DNA of 64,000 nucleotides. It comes from Sulfuriflexus mobilis. Its GTDB lineage: Bacteria > Pseudomonadota > Gammaproteobacteria > AKS1. Shown here piece by piece: positions 1-10,420 of the stretch (position 1 is its first letter; each line of letters starts with the position of its first letter). The notes beneath the pieces are model-generated. The model was given only the letters and a program-made list of their open reading frames with translations, was not told the DNA's origin and did not search any database. The position numbers and the translations under genes were made by a program. The DNA is taken from positions 310,001 through 374,000 of the forward strand of contig NZ_AP018725.1 in NCBI RefSeq assembly GCF_003967195.1. The letters run 5' to 3'.

Positions 1-237
1 GAAAAACCGGACCTGGTGCTGATGGATATCGTCATGCCAGGTATGAATGGTTTTCAGGCAACACGCCAGATTTCCAGCAATGATGCGACCAGGGATATCC
101 CGGTCATCATTGTCACCACCAAGGATCAGGAGACCGACCGTGTCTGGGGTTTGCGCCAGGGAGCCAAAGACTACCTGACCAAGCCGGTTGATGAAAAAAT
201 GTTAATTGAGAAGATTAACGCCCTGTTGGCCGGTTAA
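1..237 (+). CDS. pilH: Twitching motility response regulator PilH (5' partial)
   Basis: This is the C-terminal part of a single-domain CheY-like receiver; its start lies before the window. The frame is open from base 1. The phosphoacceptor aspartate sits in LMDIVMPG, the conserved Thr in IIVTTKDQ, and the conserved Lys in YLTKPVD. The sequence closely follows the PilH pattern. In type IV pilus chemosensory systems PilH takes phosphate from the ChpA/PilL kinase and modulates pilus retraction. pilI follows 11 bases later, in the order known from Pseudomonas (pilG-H-I-J-K-chpA-B-C). Confidence 0.9.
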   Translation, partial: EKPDLVLMDIVMPGMNGFQATRQISSNDATRDIPVIIVTTKDQETDRVWGLRQGAKDYLTKPVDEKMLIEKINALLAG

Positions 238-248
238 TATAGATAATC

Positions 249-794
249 ATGAATGCCGCGGCGAAAAAAGACCCTGTTGCCCTGTTAAGGGAACTGGAGC
301 GTCGTAGTCTTGAACATGCAACAGGACTGCCGCAGCAGGAAGAACTGAAAAGCACCTCATTGGCCATTGGTTTCCGGATTGGTAACTTGAAAATGGTGAC
401 GCCGGTGAATGAGGTTGCTGAGTTACTGACTTACCCGTCGATGTCCCGTGTGCCGGGTACCAAAACCTGGGTGAGGGGTATCGCCAATGTACGCGGTAAC
501 CTGTTGCCGGTTATGGACCTGCAGGATTATCTGACCAAACAGCCCAGCCCGCTGACGGCACAGAGCCGGGTGCTGGTGGTGAATCACGGCGGGGTCTTCT
601 CAGGCCTGCTGGTAGATGAAGTGCTTGGCCTGAAACATTTTCTGGATGAAGAGCGCAAGAGCAAATTACCCGATGTCGATAACTTTATAAAAAGTTACCT
701 CGCTGGCGCTTATCAACAGGATGATCAGGAATGGGGAATATTCAGTATGCATGTGTTGGCGAAAAGCCCGCTATTTTTACAAGTTGCAGTGTAA
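249..794 (+). CDS. pilI: CheW-like adaptor protein PilI
   Basis: A 181-aa CheW-domain protein. It should couple the PilJ chemoreceptor to the ChpA histidine kinase at the inner membrane. The CheW fold is visible from about residue 35 (LAIGFRIGNLKMVTPV) through RGNLLPVMDLQDYL and VLVVNHGGVFSGLLVDEVLGL. It lies between pilH and pilJ in the standard Pil-Chp order, which supports the call more than the divergent CheW sequence alone. Confidence 0.88.
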   Translation: MNAAAKKDPVALLRELERRSLEHATGLPQQEELKSTSLAIGFRIGNLKMVTPVNEVAELLTYPSMSRVPGTKTWVRGIANVRGNLLPVMDLQDYLTKQPSPLTAQSRVLVVNHGGVFSGLLVDEVLGLKHFLDEERKSKLPDVDNFIKSYLAGAYQQDDQEWGIFSMHVLAKSPLFLQVAV

Positions 795-877
795 GTCAGG
801 TTAACTGCCGGCCCTCATCAACGATACCGGGGGTTTGATAATAATAATGCAGTTACCGGAGTTCAGGAGATAACAAG

Positions 878-2905
878 ATGAAGAACGTCAAGAACGTGTT
901 GGATTTTAGCAAACTGAAGGCCTACAAGCTCACTGCCCTGGCGGTAGGCATCGGCATTTCATTTGTGTTGATGGCAGGCTTTCTCGGTTATAACACTACG
1001 CAAACCAGTTACGATGCCAAGTATCTGACGAATGCCGGTGAGCAGCGTGTGTTATCACAAACGATGTCGCGTTTCGCGATCGAGGCCTCACAGGGTGATG
1101 AGAATTCCTTTGCGCAACTGCAACAACTGCGCAATGAATTTGAAACGAGCTTTAATACCCTGAGCCTTGGTGACCAGATAACAGGCTTCGGCAAGTCACC
1201 GGAGAGCGTTAGTATGCAGCTCGATGCGGTAGGCAGTACCTGGGCCGAGTATCGTGACAACATCGATGCCATCCTGCAACGTAAGGATGCCATCCTCTCC
1301 CTGGGGCAGTCGGTACAGGCCATTTCCGATAACATTCCCAACCTGCTGGCCCTGTCTGATGAGGTGGTGGGCATCCTGATTGAAACCGGTGCCGCGCCAC
1401 AGCAAATTTATATTGCCAGCCGCCAGCTCATGTTAACCCAGCGTATTGCCAACAACGTTACCCGCGTGGTGCAGGGTGGTCAGGGTGCCGCCACTGCCGC
1501 CGACCGTTTTGGTCGCGATACCGCCCTGTTTGGACGTGTGCACCGTGGCATGCTGAAAGGGGATCGACGCCTGCGTATCGTTCAGGTTGATGACCCGGAT
1601 GCACGTGACAAGTTGACCGAGGTGGGTGAGGTGCTGAAGGTTATCACCGACCTGGTCGGTAAGGTCCTTGAGGCCTCGCCGGAATTGTTCCTCGTCCATG
1701 ATGCCGCCGATCAGGCCTCTCTCAAATCCGGTGTATTACTGGGTAACCTGACAACGCTGATTGATGACTATAACGCCTACATCGCTGGTCGCATTACACC
1801 GGTTGCCGGTGGTCTGTTCGGTATTCTTACACTGGTGTTGTCTGGCCTGTTTGTCTTCCTGTATACGCAGGATGCGAAGAGTCGCCAGGCGGCTGCAGAG
1901 GCCACGACCCGACGCAACCAGGAAGCGATTATGCGCTTGCTGAATGAAATGGCTGACCTCGCCGACGGTGACCTGACCGTGCAGGCGACAGTGACCGAAG
2001 ACATCACCGGCGCTATCGCCGACTCGGTGAACTTTACCACCGACGCCTTGCGCAACCTGGTGACCTCGATTAACGAGGCCTCCGTACAGGTATCTTCGGC
2101 CTCGCAGGAAACCCAGGCAACCGCCATGCATCTGGCCGAGGCTTCGGATCATCAGGCCCAGCAGATCACCGGTGCCAGTACCGCGATTAACGAAATGGCG
2201 GTATCGATTGAAGACGTATCGAGAAATGCCTCCGAGTCTGCCGAGGTGGCACGTCGCTCGGTTGAAACCGCGCGTAAGGGCGCGACCACGGTGCAGGATA
2301 ATATTCGCGGTATGGATACGATTCGTGAGCAGATTCAGGAAACCTCAAAGCGCATCAAACGTCTCGGTGAGAGCTCGCAGGAAATTGGTGACATCGTTGA
2401 ACTGATTAACGACATTGCCGACCAGACCAATATCCTGGCGCTGAATGCGGCGATTCAGGCGGCCATGGCCGGTGAACAGGGCCGAGGTTTTGCGGTGGTG
2501 GCCGATGAAGTGCAGCGACTCGCTGAACGTTCATCGAATGCGACCAAGCAGATTGAGGCCCTGGTGAAGACTATTCAGACCGATACCAATGAGGCGGTTA
2601 TCTCCATGGAGCACAGTACCGCTAACGTGGTTTCCGGTGCGAAGCTGGCCGAGGATGCCGGTCAGGCCCTGGAAGAGATCGAGAATGTGTCCGGCCAGCT
2701 CGCTGACCTGATTAACAATATCTCTGATACCGCGCATCAACAATCCACTGCGGCGACAAGTATTTCCGAGACCATGAACGTGATTCAGGAAATTACCACG
2801 CAGACTTCTGCAGGTACCAATGAGACAGCTACCTCGATTGGTAACCTGGCTGAGTTGGCAAATGAACTGCGGCGCTCAGTATCCGGCTTCAAGTTGCCGG
2901 GCTAA
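878..2905 (+). CDS. pilJ: Type IV pilus methyl-accepting chemotaxis protein PilJ
   Basis: A 675-aa chemoreceptor of the twitching pathway. There is an N-terminal membrane segment (about residues 15-37), a long periplasmic region with two related PilJ-type helical modules (note [13 protein letters not shown] and [13 protein letters not shown]), a second membrane segment near residues 307-330, a HAMP region and a signalling domain. The hairpin tip around residues 510-550 reads [20 protein letters not shown], the PilJ version of the MCP core. It ends SVSGFKLPG, with no CheR-docking pentapeptide. Downstream pilK encodes the matching methyltransferase. An RBS-like GGAG lies 5' of the ATG. Confidence 0.92.
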   Translation: MKNVKNVLDFSKLKAYKLTALAVGIGISFVLMAGFLGYNTTQTSYDAKYLTNAGEQRVLSQTMSRFAIEASQGDENSFAQLQQLRNEFETSFNTLSLGDQITGFGKSPESVSMQLDAVGSTWAEYRDNIDAILQRKDAILSLGQSVQAISDNIPNLLALSDEVVGILIETGAAPQQIYIASRQLMLTQRIANNVTRVVQGGQGAATAADRFGRDTALFGRVHRGMLKGDRRLRIVQVDDPDARDKLTEVGEVLKVITDLVGKVLEASPELFLVHDAADQASLKSGVLLGNLTTLIDDYNAYIAGRITPVAGGLFGILTLVLSGLFVFLYTQDAKSRQAAAEATTRRNQEAIMRLLNEMADLADGDLTVQATVTEDITGAIADSVNFTTDALRNLVTSINEASVQVSSASQETQATAMHLAEASDHQAQQITGASTAINEMAVSIEDVSRNASESAEVARRSVETARKGATTVQDNIRGMDTIREQIQETSKRIKRLGESSQEIGDIVELINDIADQTNILALNAAIQAAMAGEQGRGFAVVADEVQRLAERSSNATKQIEALVKTIQTDTNEAVISMEHSTANVVSGAKLAEDAGQALEEIENVSGQLADLINNISDTAHQQSTAATSISETMNVIQEITTQTSAGTNETATSIGNLAELANELRRSVSGFKLPG

Positions 2906-2937
2906 GGGTGCAGATTCTGCGATTATAACGACGACGG

Positions 2938-3819
2938 ATGGCAAGCATGGTGAATGCAGCGTGGTCTGGTCTTGATTCCATGTCCGGCATGGATGATACG
3001 AATTACCAGCAGTGGAAGACGCTGCTGGAAGCACGTACAGGTATGATTTTGCCAGATGAACGTCGTTCATTTTTGACGACCAGCCTGGGTATTCGTATGC
3101 GTGAGATCGGTTTCACCGACTGTCAGGCCTACTATGATTATGTCGTGAGTGGCCGTGAGAGCGTCATGGAGTGGGCCGTTCTGGTAGATCGCCTGACCGT
3201 GCATGAAACGCGATTTTTCCGGCACATGGCCGCGATAGACATGTTGCGGGAACTGATTCTGCCGGAATGGATGTCGCAGGATGAACCGCCAAAGACCATC
3301 CAGTGCTGGAGTGTGGGTTGCGCTACCGGCGAAGAGCCCTACAGCCTGGCGATGCTGCTTGATCACTTTCAGGAAACGGATTACTGCAAATATTACTTTG
3401 GTATCACGGCGTCGGATATCAGCCTGGCCGCACTGGCAACGGGGCGTAAGGGTGTCTATCACAGTCGCAAGTTGCGTGATGTCGATGCTGTATTGCGCAA
3501 AAAATATTTCAATCGCGTCAGTGATACGCATTTTGAGGTCAATGAAGACCTGCGCAAGCGCGTCTGTTTTGCGCAGTTAAATGTTCTGGAGATGGAGCAT
3601 GCGCCAGTGGGCAAAGTGCACCTTATTTTTTGCCAGAACATGCTGATCTATTTTGATCGTAAACGACGTATTGAGATCCTGAATAGCTTGGTGCAACACC
3701 TGCATCCCGGTGGTGTATTGATCCTCGGCGCGGGTGAAATTCTCGGTTGGCAATTGCCCAGCCTCGAGAAGATAGAATTTAACGATACGCTGGCCTTTCG
3801 TCGATTAACCTCGATGTAG
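2938..3819 (+). CDS. pilK: CheR-type chemoreceptor methyltransferase PilK
   Basis: A 293-aa CheR-family SAM-dependent methyltransferase expected to methylate glutamates on PilJ. Family marks are the N-terminal helical domain, the receptor-contact stretch DRLTVHETRFFRH, the SAM-binding motif CWSVGCATGEEPYSLAM (near residues 121-137) and the late motif VHLIFCQNMLIYFD, where CheR usually has CRNVLIYF. The change from R to Q in that motif is a small oddity. Start is uncertain: an in-frame ATG nine bases downstream is equally possible, and no strong Shine-Dalgarno is visible for either. Confidence 0.88.
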   Translation: MASMVNAAWSGLDSMSGMDDTNYQQWKTLLEARTGMILPDERRSFLTTSLGIRMREIGFTDCQAYYDYVVSGRESVMEWAVLVDRLTVHETRFFRHMAAIDMLRELILPEWMSQDEPPKTIQCWSVGCATGEEPYSLAMLLDHFQETDYCKYYFGITASDISLAALATGRKGVYHSRKLRDVDAVLRKKYFNRVSDTHFEVNEDLRKRVCFAQLNVLEMEHAPVGKVHLIFCQNMLIYFDRKRRIEILNSLVQHLHPGGVLILGAGEILGWQLPSLEKIEFNDTLAFRRLTSM

Positions 3820-3841
3820 AAAGCGGGTGTGAGTAGAAATT

Positions 3842-6800
3842 ATGGCTGAGAGCTACAATTACAATACGCTGAACTGGGTGAAGGGTGAGATCGATGAAAC
3901 CCTCAATCAGGCACGGCAGGCACTTGAGGCCTATGTCGAGAACAAGGATGACGAGACCCAGTTGCAGTTCTGTGCCACATATCTGCACCAGGTGCACGGT
4001 ACGCTGAAAATGGTCGAGCTGTACGGCGCCGTCATGGTCGCTGAAGAAATGGAACATATCGCCCGGGCTCTGCTGGAGAAGAAGATCGCCAAAAAAGAGG
4101 ATGCCTACGAGGTCCTCATGCGTGCGATCTTGCAGCTGCCTGATTACCTGGAACATTTGCAGGCCGGGAATAAGGATGTACCGCTTGCCCTGTTGCCGTT
4201 GCTTAACGACATGCGTGCGACCTGTGGTCAGAGCCTGTTGTCCGAAAGTGCCTTTTTCTCTCCGAACCTGTCTGTGGCCACGCCTGCCGTGGACAGTCCC
4301 GTTGATGAAGATGTTGCAGAACTGGCAAAAAGATTACGCCATCGTTACCAGATGGGGCTGGTCAGCTGGTTTCGGGATAGAAATGTCGAACAGGCCCTGC
4401 AGCAATTGGCCGAGGTGGTGCATGAAATACGTCGTGCGCTGCGCGAACCGGTTCCCCGGCAGCTGTTCTGGGTGGCCGCGGGTCTGATTGAGGCCCTTAA
4501 AGATGAAGGGCTGGCAGCCAGTGTTTCGACAAAGTTATTACTCGGACAGGTAGACCGGAAAATCAAGGGCCTTATTGATGCGGGTGAGGCGGCACTGGTC
4601 AATCAATCACAGGTTGAGCTAATCAAGAATCTGTTGTTTTACGTGGCCAATGCAAAAAGTCGGGGGCCGATAGTTAACGCCGTGCGGCAGGCCTTCAGGC
4701 TTGATGAAATGTTGTCTGCTACCGTTACAGAGGATGAAAAAGAGGCTGGCCTCGGCGGCGTTAACCTCGGGGTGCTGGAGACGGTTGCCACTGTCGTACA
4801 CGAGGACCTGACCCGGATCAAAGATGATATCGATCTGTTCATGCGCTCCGAGTCACGTGACCTTGCCACACTGCAACCGGTGGCAGATGGCCTGAAAAAA
4901 ATCGCCGATACGCTGGGTATGCTGGGCCTGGGTACGCAACGTAACGTGGTCGTGGAACAGGCCGCTATTGTCGGTGACATGATCGAAGGCAAGCTGCCAC
5001 CGGATGACAATGCCTTTATGGAAATGGCCAGTGGCTTTATTTTCATCGAATCCAGTCTCAGTGAACTCAAGCAAGGTGGTAGTAGCGGCGAGGCGCAGGG
5101 AAGTGCGGTATTGCAGGGACTCAAGCGCCTGCAGGGTGAAGAGGTCGAAGAGACAGGGAAACCCGTTAACGCCACTTTGTTACAGGAGAGTGATCAGCAG
5201 GAATTGCTCAAGGCGGTGATCGCCGAGGCCAAGACGGATATGGCCCGCGTCAAAGATGCCATTGTCTCCTTTATTAGTTCGCCCTGGGAGCATGAGCTTT
5301 TGCTCGATGTACCGCAGCTGAACCGCCAGGTGCGCGGCAGTATGTCGATGCTGTCACTGGATGATGCCGCAGAGTTATTGTCGGCCTGCAATGACTATAT
5401 CAGTAGGGAACTGATTGATAATCACAACATCCCGAACCAGGCGACGCTGGATACCCTGGCCGATGCGATTACCAGTATAGAATATTACCTCGAGGCACTG
5501 GAAGAAAAACGCAGTGACTGCGACGCGATCCTCGAGATTGCCCGCGACCGGGTCAACAAACTTGGCTATCCGGTTGGCGAGGTATCCACTGACGAGCCAC
5601 GGCTCGCCACGACTGAATCTGAATTACCCGTGTTGCCTGATGCGGATGCAGCGACAATACCTGGAGGGATGGCAGCGCAGGTAGCGGCCGAACCTGATCA
5701 GGCGACACCGGCAAGCCCGGCAACACCGGCAGGTGGACTGGAGGAAGATGAGCTGGATGACGAGATCATCGATATCTTCCTCGAAGAGGCCGCCGAGGAA
5801 ATGGCCACCCTGGCTGAGTACTTCCCCCGTTGGAAACAGAACCCTGACGATAAAGACGCACTGACAACGGTTCGGCGTTCCTTCCACACCCTGAAGGGGA
5901 GTGGGCGTATGGTTGGGGCAACAAACATCGGTGAGTTTGCCTGGGCCTTTGAGAACCTGCTCAACCGGATTATTGACAAGACCATCCCTTCGAGTAATGA
6001 GGCGCTACAACTGATTGACCAGGGTCTGGTGGTGTTACCGGAACTGGTTGAACAGTTCCGCGGCGGGTCGGCACCAAGCTCGGATATTGAAGGCCTGCAG
6101 GATGCGGCCCATGTCATGAGCAAGCGGGGCAGCCTGCCGCGTGTTGAAACCGGTGATATGAAGGTCCCGGCAGAAGGTGAAGGCCCGGGCGTGATTGCCA
6201 GTAGGGAAAGTGTTGCCGCCAGCCAGCCGGTGAAGAGTGAGGAGCCGGAGGCGGTTGTTGGTGAGGCCCGGGGCATAGAGCCGGTCCTGCTGGAAATCTT
6301 TACCAAGGAATCCGAGCGTCATCTTGGCGATATCGATGCCTTTATCGAACTCTGCCAGAGCCAGGGCGAGCATTGCCGTATCAATGATGACGTGGCGCGT
6401 GCCGTGCATACCCTGCACGGCAGTGCGCACATGGCCGCCATTACCGATATTGCTGAGGTTAGCAGCCTGCTTGAAAAATATATCAAGTTGTTACAGGTGA
6501 ATGGCCGCGCTGTCGATCAGACAACCACCGAACTCATGACAGAATGCTCGACGGCGATTCGCCAGCGAGTGGGGCAACTGGCGGATCCGGAATCCAGCAC
6601 CGATTATAAAGATAGTCTGCTCGATAAAATCGGGGTGCTCTATGAGCGGGAGCTGGCATTGGAACCTGAGAGTCCTGCCGGGGAGGAGTGGCCTGCCGAG
6701 AGCATGGCATCGTTTGCCTCACCGCTTACAGCAGCAGACGATGAGGACTTCGATGCAGAACTGCTGGATATTTTTATTGAAGAAGGCGTCGAGATACTCG

Positions 6801-9199
6801 ATGCCAGTGAGATAACCCTGCAAAACTGGATTAACCGGCAGGACGATCAGGGGTTGGTTGAACAGCTGCAGCGCGAGATACATACCCTCAAGGGTGGTGC
6901 ACGTATGGCCGGTATTGTGCCTATGGGTGACCTGAGTCATGGCCTGGAGACCATGATCATTGCCATCACCGAGGGGCGTGTGCCGGTCTCGAAGAAGATG
7001 TTTGACCTGATCCAGCAGTCGCATGACAAGCTGGTCACCATGCTCGAGCAGGTACGTGATAACCGACCGCTGCAAAGTGAAGAGGCTCTGGTGGCGAAAC
7101 TGGAGGCCTTGACTGCAGGCCAGACGTTGGACGATCTGGAAGAGGCTGAGGCACCGATTGAAGAACCTGAGGTGAGTAAACCGGTGCTTGCAGAGATCAG
7201 CGCCGGGGACGAGGTGGTCAAGGAAGCGATTGAGACAGCGGCTGAACCGCTTGCCCGCGAGGCCGCTGCCGTTGTTGAAGAAGAAATTGTCATCATGCCG
7301 CCGCTGCCCGAGCCGTCGGAGACGGAGGCGGAACCGGTTGAACGTCAGCAGCGTGGTCGCATACAGCACGAGCAGATACGTGTCCGGGCGGACCTGCTGG
7401 ATGAGTTGGTGAACTTTGCCGGTGAGGTCAGTATTTACCGCTCCCGTATTGAGCAGCAGGTGGGCAGCTTTCGTTTCAACCTGACAGAAATGGAACAAAC
7501 CATTTCACGCTTACGCGAGCAGATGCGCCGCTTCGAGATTGAGACCGAGGCGCAGATCATGTACCGCTTTGAAGAGTCGGGTACTGAATACGACGAAGAT
7601 TTTGACCCCCTGGAGATGGACCGGTTTTCCAACATGCAGCAGTTGTCACGCGCATTGCTCGAATCATTGAACGACCTGAGCAGTATTCAGGGCCTGCTTG
7701 ATAACCAGACCCGCGAGAGTGAAACCTTGCTGTTGCAGCAGTCACGTATCAATACCGAATTGCAGGAAGGCCTCATGCGTACACGCATGGTACCGTTCAG
7801 CCTGCACCTGCCGCGGCTACGCCGCCTGGTACGCCAGACCGGCAGCGAGGTAAAGAAAGACGTTAATCTGGTGGTTACGGGAGAAGAAGGCGAGCTGGAT
7901 CGTAACGTACTCGACCGTGTCTTGCCGCCGCTCGAACATATGCTGCGTAATGCCGTGGATCACGGTATGGAAACCAGGGCAAAGCGCAAGAAGGCCGGCA
8001 AGCCGGAGACCGGGACAATCCATATCGGTATCAGTCGTGAAGGTACTGAGATAGTGATCCGCATCAGTGATGATGGTCAGGGTATTGACCTGGCTGCGAT
8101 TCGTAACAAGGCCCTTGAGCGCGGACTAATGAAGGAGGGCTCAGACCTGACCGATAAGGAGGTCCTGCGCTTTATCCTCGAGTCCGGTTTCAGTACTGCA
8201 CAGAAGGTCACCCAGATATCCGGGCGTGGTGTCGGCATGGATGTCGTCAACAGTGAGATCAAGCAGCTTGGTGGCAGCCTGCAAATTGATACCGTGCAGG
8301 GGCAGGGCAGTCGCTTCACGGTTCGCCTGCCACTGACCCTTTCAGTGAATAAGGCCTTGCTGGTGAATGTCGGTGAAGACATCTATGCCATCCCGCTTTC
8401 TTCAATTGAAGGTGTGGTACGTGTCGGCCACGAACAACTCGAGTCGTTCTATTCCAGCAAGGATGCGCGTTACAGCTACGGCGGTAATGATTATCGCTTT
8501 ATGCACCTGGGCAGCCAGCTGGGATTGAATCAGCCGCTCTTGCCGGGGCCTGGCGGCAAGTTGCCGGTATTGCTGGCCCGTGCCGGTGACCATCGTATTG
8601 CCCTGCAGGTCGAGGGCCTGCGTGGCAGTCGCGAAATCGTCGTGAAACCAGTTGGCCCACAAATCAGTACTGTGCAGGCCATATCCGGTGCGACCATCCT
8701 TGCCGATGGCCGTGTTGCCCTGATCCTGGATATCTCCGCGCTCGTCTATATGGATGTGGCACGTCCCGTTCTGCAAACCGAGGCGGTTACAGACGAGGCA
8801 GGCAGGCCGCCGGTCGCCGCCAACCGTCCGCTGACAGTAATGGTCGTGGATGACTCGATTACCGTACGTAAGGTCACCACACGCCTGCTGGAGCGCAACA
8901 ATATGCACGTGATCACAGCGAAAGACGGTGTTGATGCGGTGGCCGTATTACAGGAACAGATACCCGATATCTTTCTGCTTGATATCGAGATGCCGCGAAT
9001 GGATGGTTACGAGCTGGCCACACATATTCGCAATGATGAAATGCTGAAGAATATTCCGATTATCATGATCACCTCGCGTACCGGTGACAAGCATCGTCAG
9101 CGCGCCATGGATATCGGTGTAAATTGTTACCTCGGCAAGCCTTTCCAGGAAGCGGATTTATTACAGAATATTAAAGAGACGTTGAATGCGTCACGCTGA
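3842..9199 (+). CDS. chpA: Hybrid chemotaxis histidine kinase ChpA/PilL
   Basis: A 1785-aa CheA-like kinase, the central kinase of the Pil-Chp system. Visible parts in order: an N-terminal Hpt-like region (HQVHGTLK near residue 50), a FimL-like helical region, Hpt domains with FHTLKGSG (about 680), VHTLHGSAH (about 855) and IHTLKGGA (about 1012), dimerisation helix (LLDELVNFAGEVSIYRSR), HATPase with LRNAVDHG, DDGQGIDL and GRGVGMDVV (about 1370-1470), a CheW-like domain, and a C-terminal receiver with FLLDIEMPRMDG (phospho-Asp near 1710). Pseudomonas ChpA is much longer, so this version has fewer phosphotransfer modules. The last 14 bases overlap the chpB start. Confidence 0.93.
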   Translation: MAESYNYNTLNWVKGEIDETLNQARQALEAYVENKDDETQLQFCATYLHQVHGTLKMVELYGAVMVAEEMEHIARALLEKKIAKKEDAYEVLMRAILQLPDYLEHLQAGNKDVPLALLPLLNDMRATCGQSLLSESAFFSPNLSVATPAVDSPVDEDVAELAKRLRHRYQMGLVSWFRDRNVEQALQQLAEVVHEIRRALREPVPRQLFWVAAGLIEALKDEGLAASVSTKLLLGQVDRKIKGLIDAGEAALVNQSQVELIKNLLFYVANAKSRGPIVNAVRQAFRLDEMLSATVTEDEKEAGLGGVNLGVLETVATVVHEDLTRIKDDIDLFMRSESRDLATLQPVADGLKKIADTLGMLGLGTQRNVVVEQAAIVGDMIEGKLPPDDNAFMEMASGFIFIESSLSELKQGGSSGEAQGSAVLQGLKRLQGEEVEETGKPVNATLLQESDQQELLKAVIAEAKTDMARVKDAIVSFISSPWEHELLLDVPQLNRQVRGSMSMLSLDDAAELLSACNDYISRELIDNHNIPNQATLDTLADAITSIEYYLEALEEKRSDCDAILEIARDRVNKLGYPVGEVSTDEPRLATTESELPVLPDADAATIPGGMAAQVAAEPDQATPASPATPAGGLEEDELDDEIIDIFLEEAAEEMATLAEYFPRWKQNPDDKDALTTVRRSFHTLKGSGRMVGATNIGEFAWAFENLLNRIIDKTIPSSNEALQLIDQGLVVLPELVEQFRGGSAPSSDIEGLQDAAHVMSKRGSLPRVETGDMKVPAEGEGPGVIASRESVAASQPVKSEEPEAVVGEARGIEPVLLEIFTKESERHLGDIDAFIELCQSQGEHCRINDDVARAVHTLHGSAHMAAITDIAEVSSLLEKYIKLLQVNGRAVDQTTTELMTECSTAIRQRVGQLADPESSTDYKDSLLDKIGVLYERELALEPESPAGEEWPAESMASFASPLTAADDEDFDAELLDIFIEEGVEILDASEITLQNWINRQDDQGLVEQLQREIHTLKGGARMAGIVPMGDLSHGLETMIIAITEGRVPVSKKMFDLIQQSHDKLVTMLEQVRDNRPLQSEEALVAKLEALTAGQTLDDLEEAEAPIEEPEVSKPVLAEISAGDEVVKEAIETAAEPLAREAAAVVEEEIVIMPPLPEPSETEAEPVERQQRGRIQHEQIRVRADLLDELVNFAGEVSIYRSRIEQQVGSFRFNLTEMEQTISRLREQMRRFEIETEAQIMYRFEESGTEYDEDFDPLEMDRFSNMQQLSRALLESLNDLSSIQGLLDNQTRESETLLLQQSRINTELQEGLMRTRMVPFSLHLPRLRRLVRQTGSEVKKDVNLVVTGEEGELDRNVLDRVLPPLEHMLRNAVDHGMETRAKRKKAGKPETGTIHIGISREGTEIVIRISDDGQGIDLAAIRNKALERGLMKEGSDLTDKEVLRFILESGFSTAQKVTQISGRGVGMDVVNSEIKQLGGSLQIDTVQGQGSRFTVRLPLTLSVNKALLVNVGEDIYAIPLSSIEGVVRVGHEQLESFYSSKDARYSYGGNDYRFMHLGSQLGLNQPLLPGPGGKLPVLLARAGDHRIALQVEGLRGSREIVVKPVGPQISTVQAISGATILADGRVALILDISALVYMDVARPVLQTEAVTDEAGRPPVAANRPLTVMVVDDSITVRKVTTRLLERNNMHVITAKDGVDAVAVLQEQIPDIFLLDIEMPRMDGYELATHIRNDEMLKNIPIIMITSRTGDKHRQRAMDIGVNCYLGKPFQEADLLQNIKETLNASR

Positions 9200-10385
9200 A
9201 ATGAGCTCGCCTGTCGAAACAAGTCAGCTACGTGTGGCACTCCTTTCAGACTCCGATATCCAGCGCGCGAATCTCAAGAGCCTGCTCGAGAAGACCGGTA
9301 TGCAAGTAGTCGAGAATCATGTACTCAGCGCCGAGACGATACGTCGTCTGAGTGTTGAGGATGCCGATGTCTTGCTGGTCGACCTCGATGATGCGGTGGA
9401 ACACGATCGGGATTTTTTCGATGAGCTCTTCGAAAGTCCCCTGCCAACCCTGTTTAACGATGCGAATTCGACACGCATGTATGCTGCTCAGGTCGGTGGT
9501 GACTGGGGCCGCAATCTGGCGCGTAAACTCAATGATATGGTGGGTGAATCGGTTGAGAAGGTGGTTGAGGCAGCGGTCTTGCAGGTCAGTGGCCGGCGCA
9601 AGCCCGGAGCTGACCAGGTATCTGCTGCTGAGCCACTAAAACAAAAGTCTCTGCAACCTGTTATAGCCGATGAAGATAGCGACGCAGCGGGATATCTGGC
9701 CGAGGCGGAGCATCTTGAGACCCTTAAGAGACAGGCGCTGGTACTGGCCAGTAAGGAAGCCGATGCGTCGAACAAGGCCGCACCAAAAAGCAAAACCAGG
9801 ACGGGTATTTCTGCACGCAATGTCTGGGTGATCGGTGCCTCGATTGGCGGACCACAGATGGTGAAACGCTTTCTCGCGGCAATCAAGTCAGACATGCCGG
9901 TGGCCTTCGTGCTGGCCCAGCATATTGGCAGCAATTTTGTTTCCCTGCTGGCCAAGCAACTTGATCAGATTACGCGCCTGAAGGTGATGGTCGCCACAGA
10001 CGGGCATTTATTGCGTCATAACGAGGTTGTGGTCGCGCCTACCTCTGAGCGTGTAACGATTGACGCCGAGGGCTATATCCGGCTCAAGCCGATGGAATTC
10101 AAGAGCATCTATACCCCGTCAATTGATACCGTGATGACGGATATCTCGATGCGTTACGGTTCACGCACCAGTACCATCGTCTTTAGTGGCATGGGTAATG
10201 ACGGCGTGCGCGGCGCGCAGTTGATTGCCTCGCGGGGCGGTAAGGTCTGGGCCCAGGATGCCGGGAGTTGCGTGGTGAGTAGCATGCCGGACTCCTCCCG
10301 ACGTGCCGGTATCGTAAGTTTTAGCGGTGAACCAGAACAATTGGCCGGACACATCAGTAAATATTTTGAGACACATACGAAATAA
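9186..10385 (+). CDS. chpB: CheB-type methylesterase ChpB
   Basis: A 399-aa protein with a CheB methylesterase domain in its C-terminal half, expected to demethylate PilJ in opposition to PilK. The catalytic Ser, His and Asp lie in GASIGGPQ, LAQHIGSNF and FSGMGNDGVRG. The N-terminal 120 residues resemble a degenerate receiver, with LLVDLDDA in place of a clean phosphoacceptor loop, as in ChpB of Pseudomonas. An acidic and lysine-rich linker joins the two. The start overlaps chpA by 14 bases; an in-frame ATG at 9201, just after the chpA stop, is an alternative. Confidence 0.88.
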   Translation: MRHAEMSSPVETSQLRVALLSDSDIQRANLKSLLEKTGMQVVENHVLSAETIRRLSVEDADVLLVDLDDAVEHDRDFFDELFESPLPTLFNDANSTRMYAAQVGGDWGRNLARKLNDMVGESVEKVVEAAVLQVSGRRKPGADQVSAAEPLKQKSLQPVIADEDSDAAGYLAEAEHLETLKRQALVLASKEADASNKAAPKSKTRTGISARNVWVIGASIGGPQMVKRFLAAIKSDMPVAFVLAQHIGSNFVSLLAKQLDQITRLKVMVATDGHLLRHNEVVVAPTSERVTIDAEGYIRLKPMEFKSIYTPSIDTVMTDISMRYGSRTSTIVFSGMGNDGVRGAQLIASRGGKVWAQDAGSCVVSSMPDSSRRAGIVSFSGEPEQLAGHISKYFETHTK

Positions 10386-10420
10386 ACAGGGATTGCCGTG
10401 GGCGGCCCGGGAGTTTGACC

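Noticed and set aside
6719-7498. Long minus-strand open frame opposite chpA
   Set aside because: It lies fully inside chpA, has no ribosome-binding site, and its translation has no domain-like pattern. The same applies to frames at 5698-6306 and 8402-8908.
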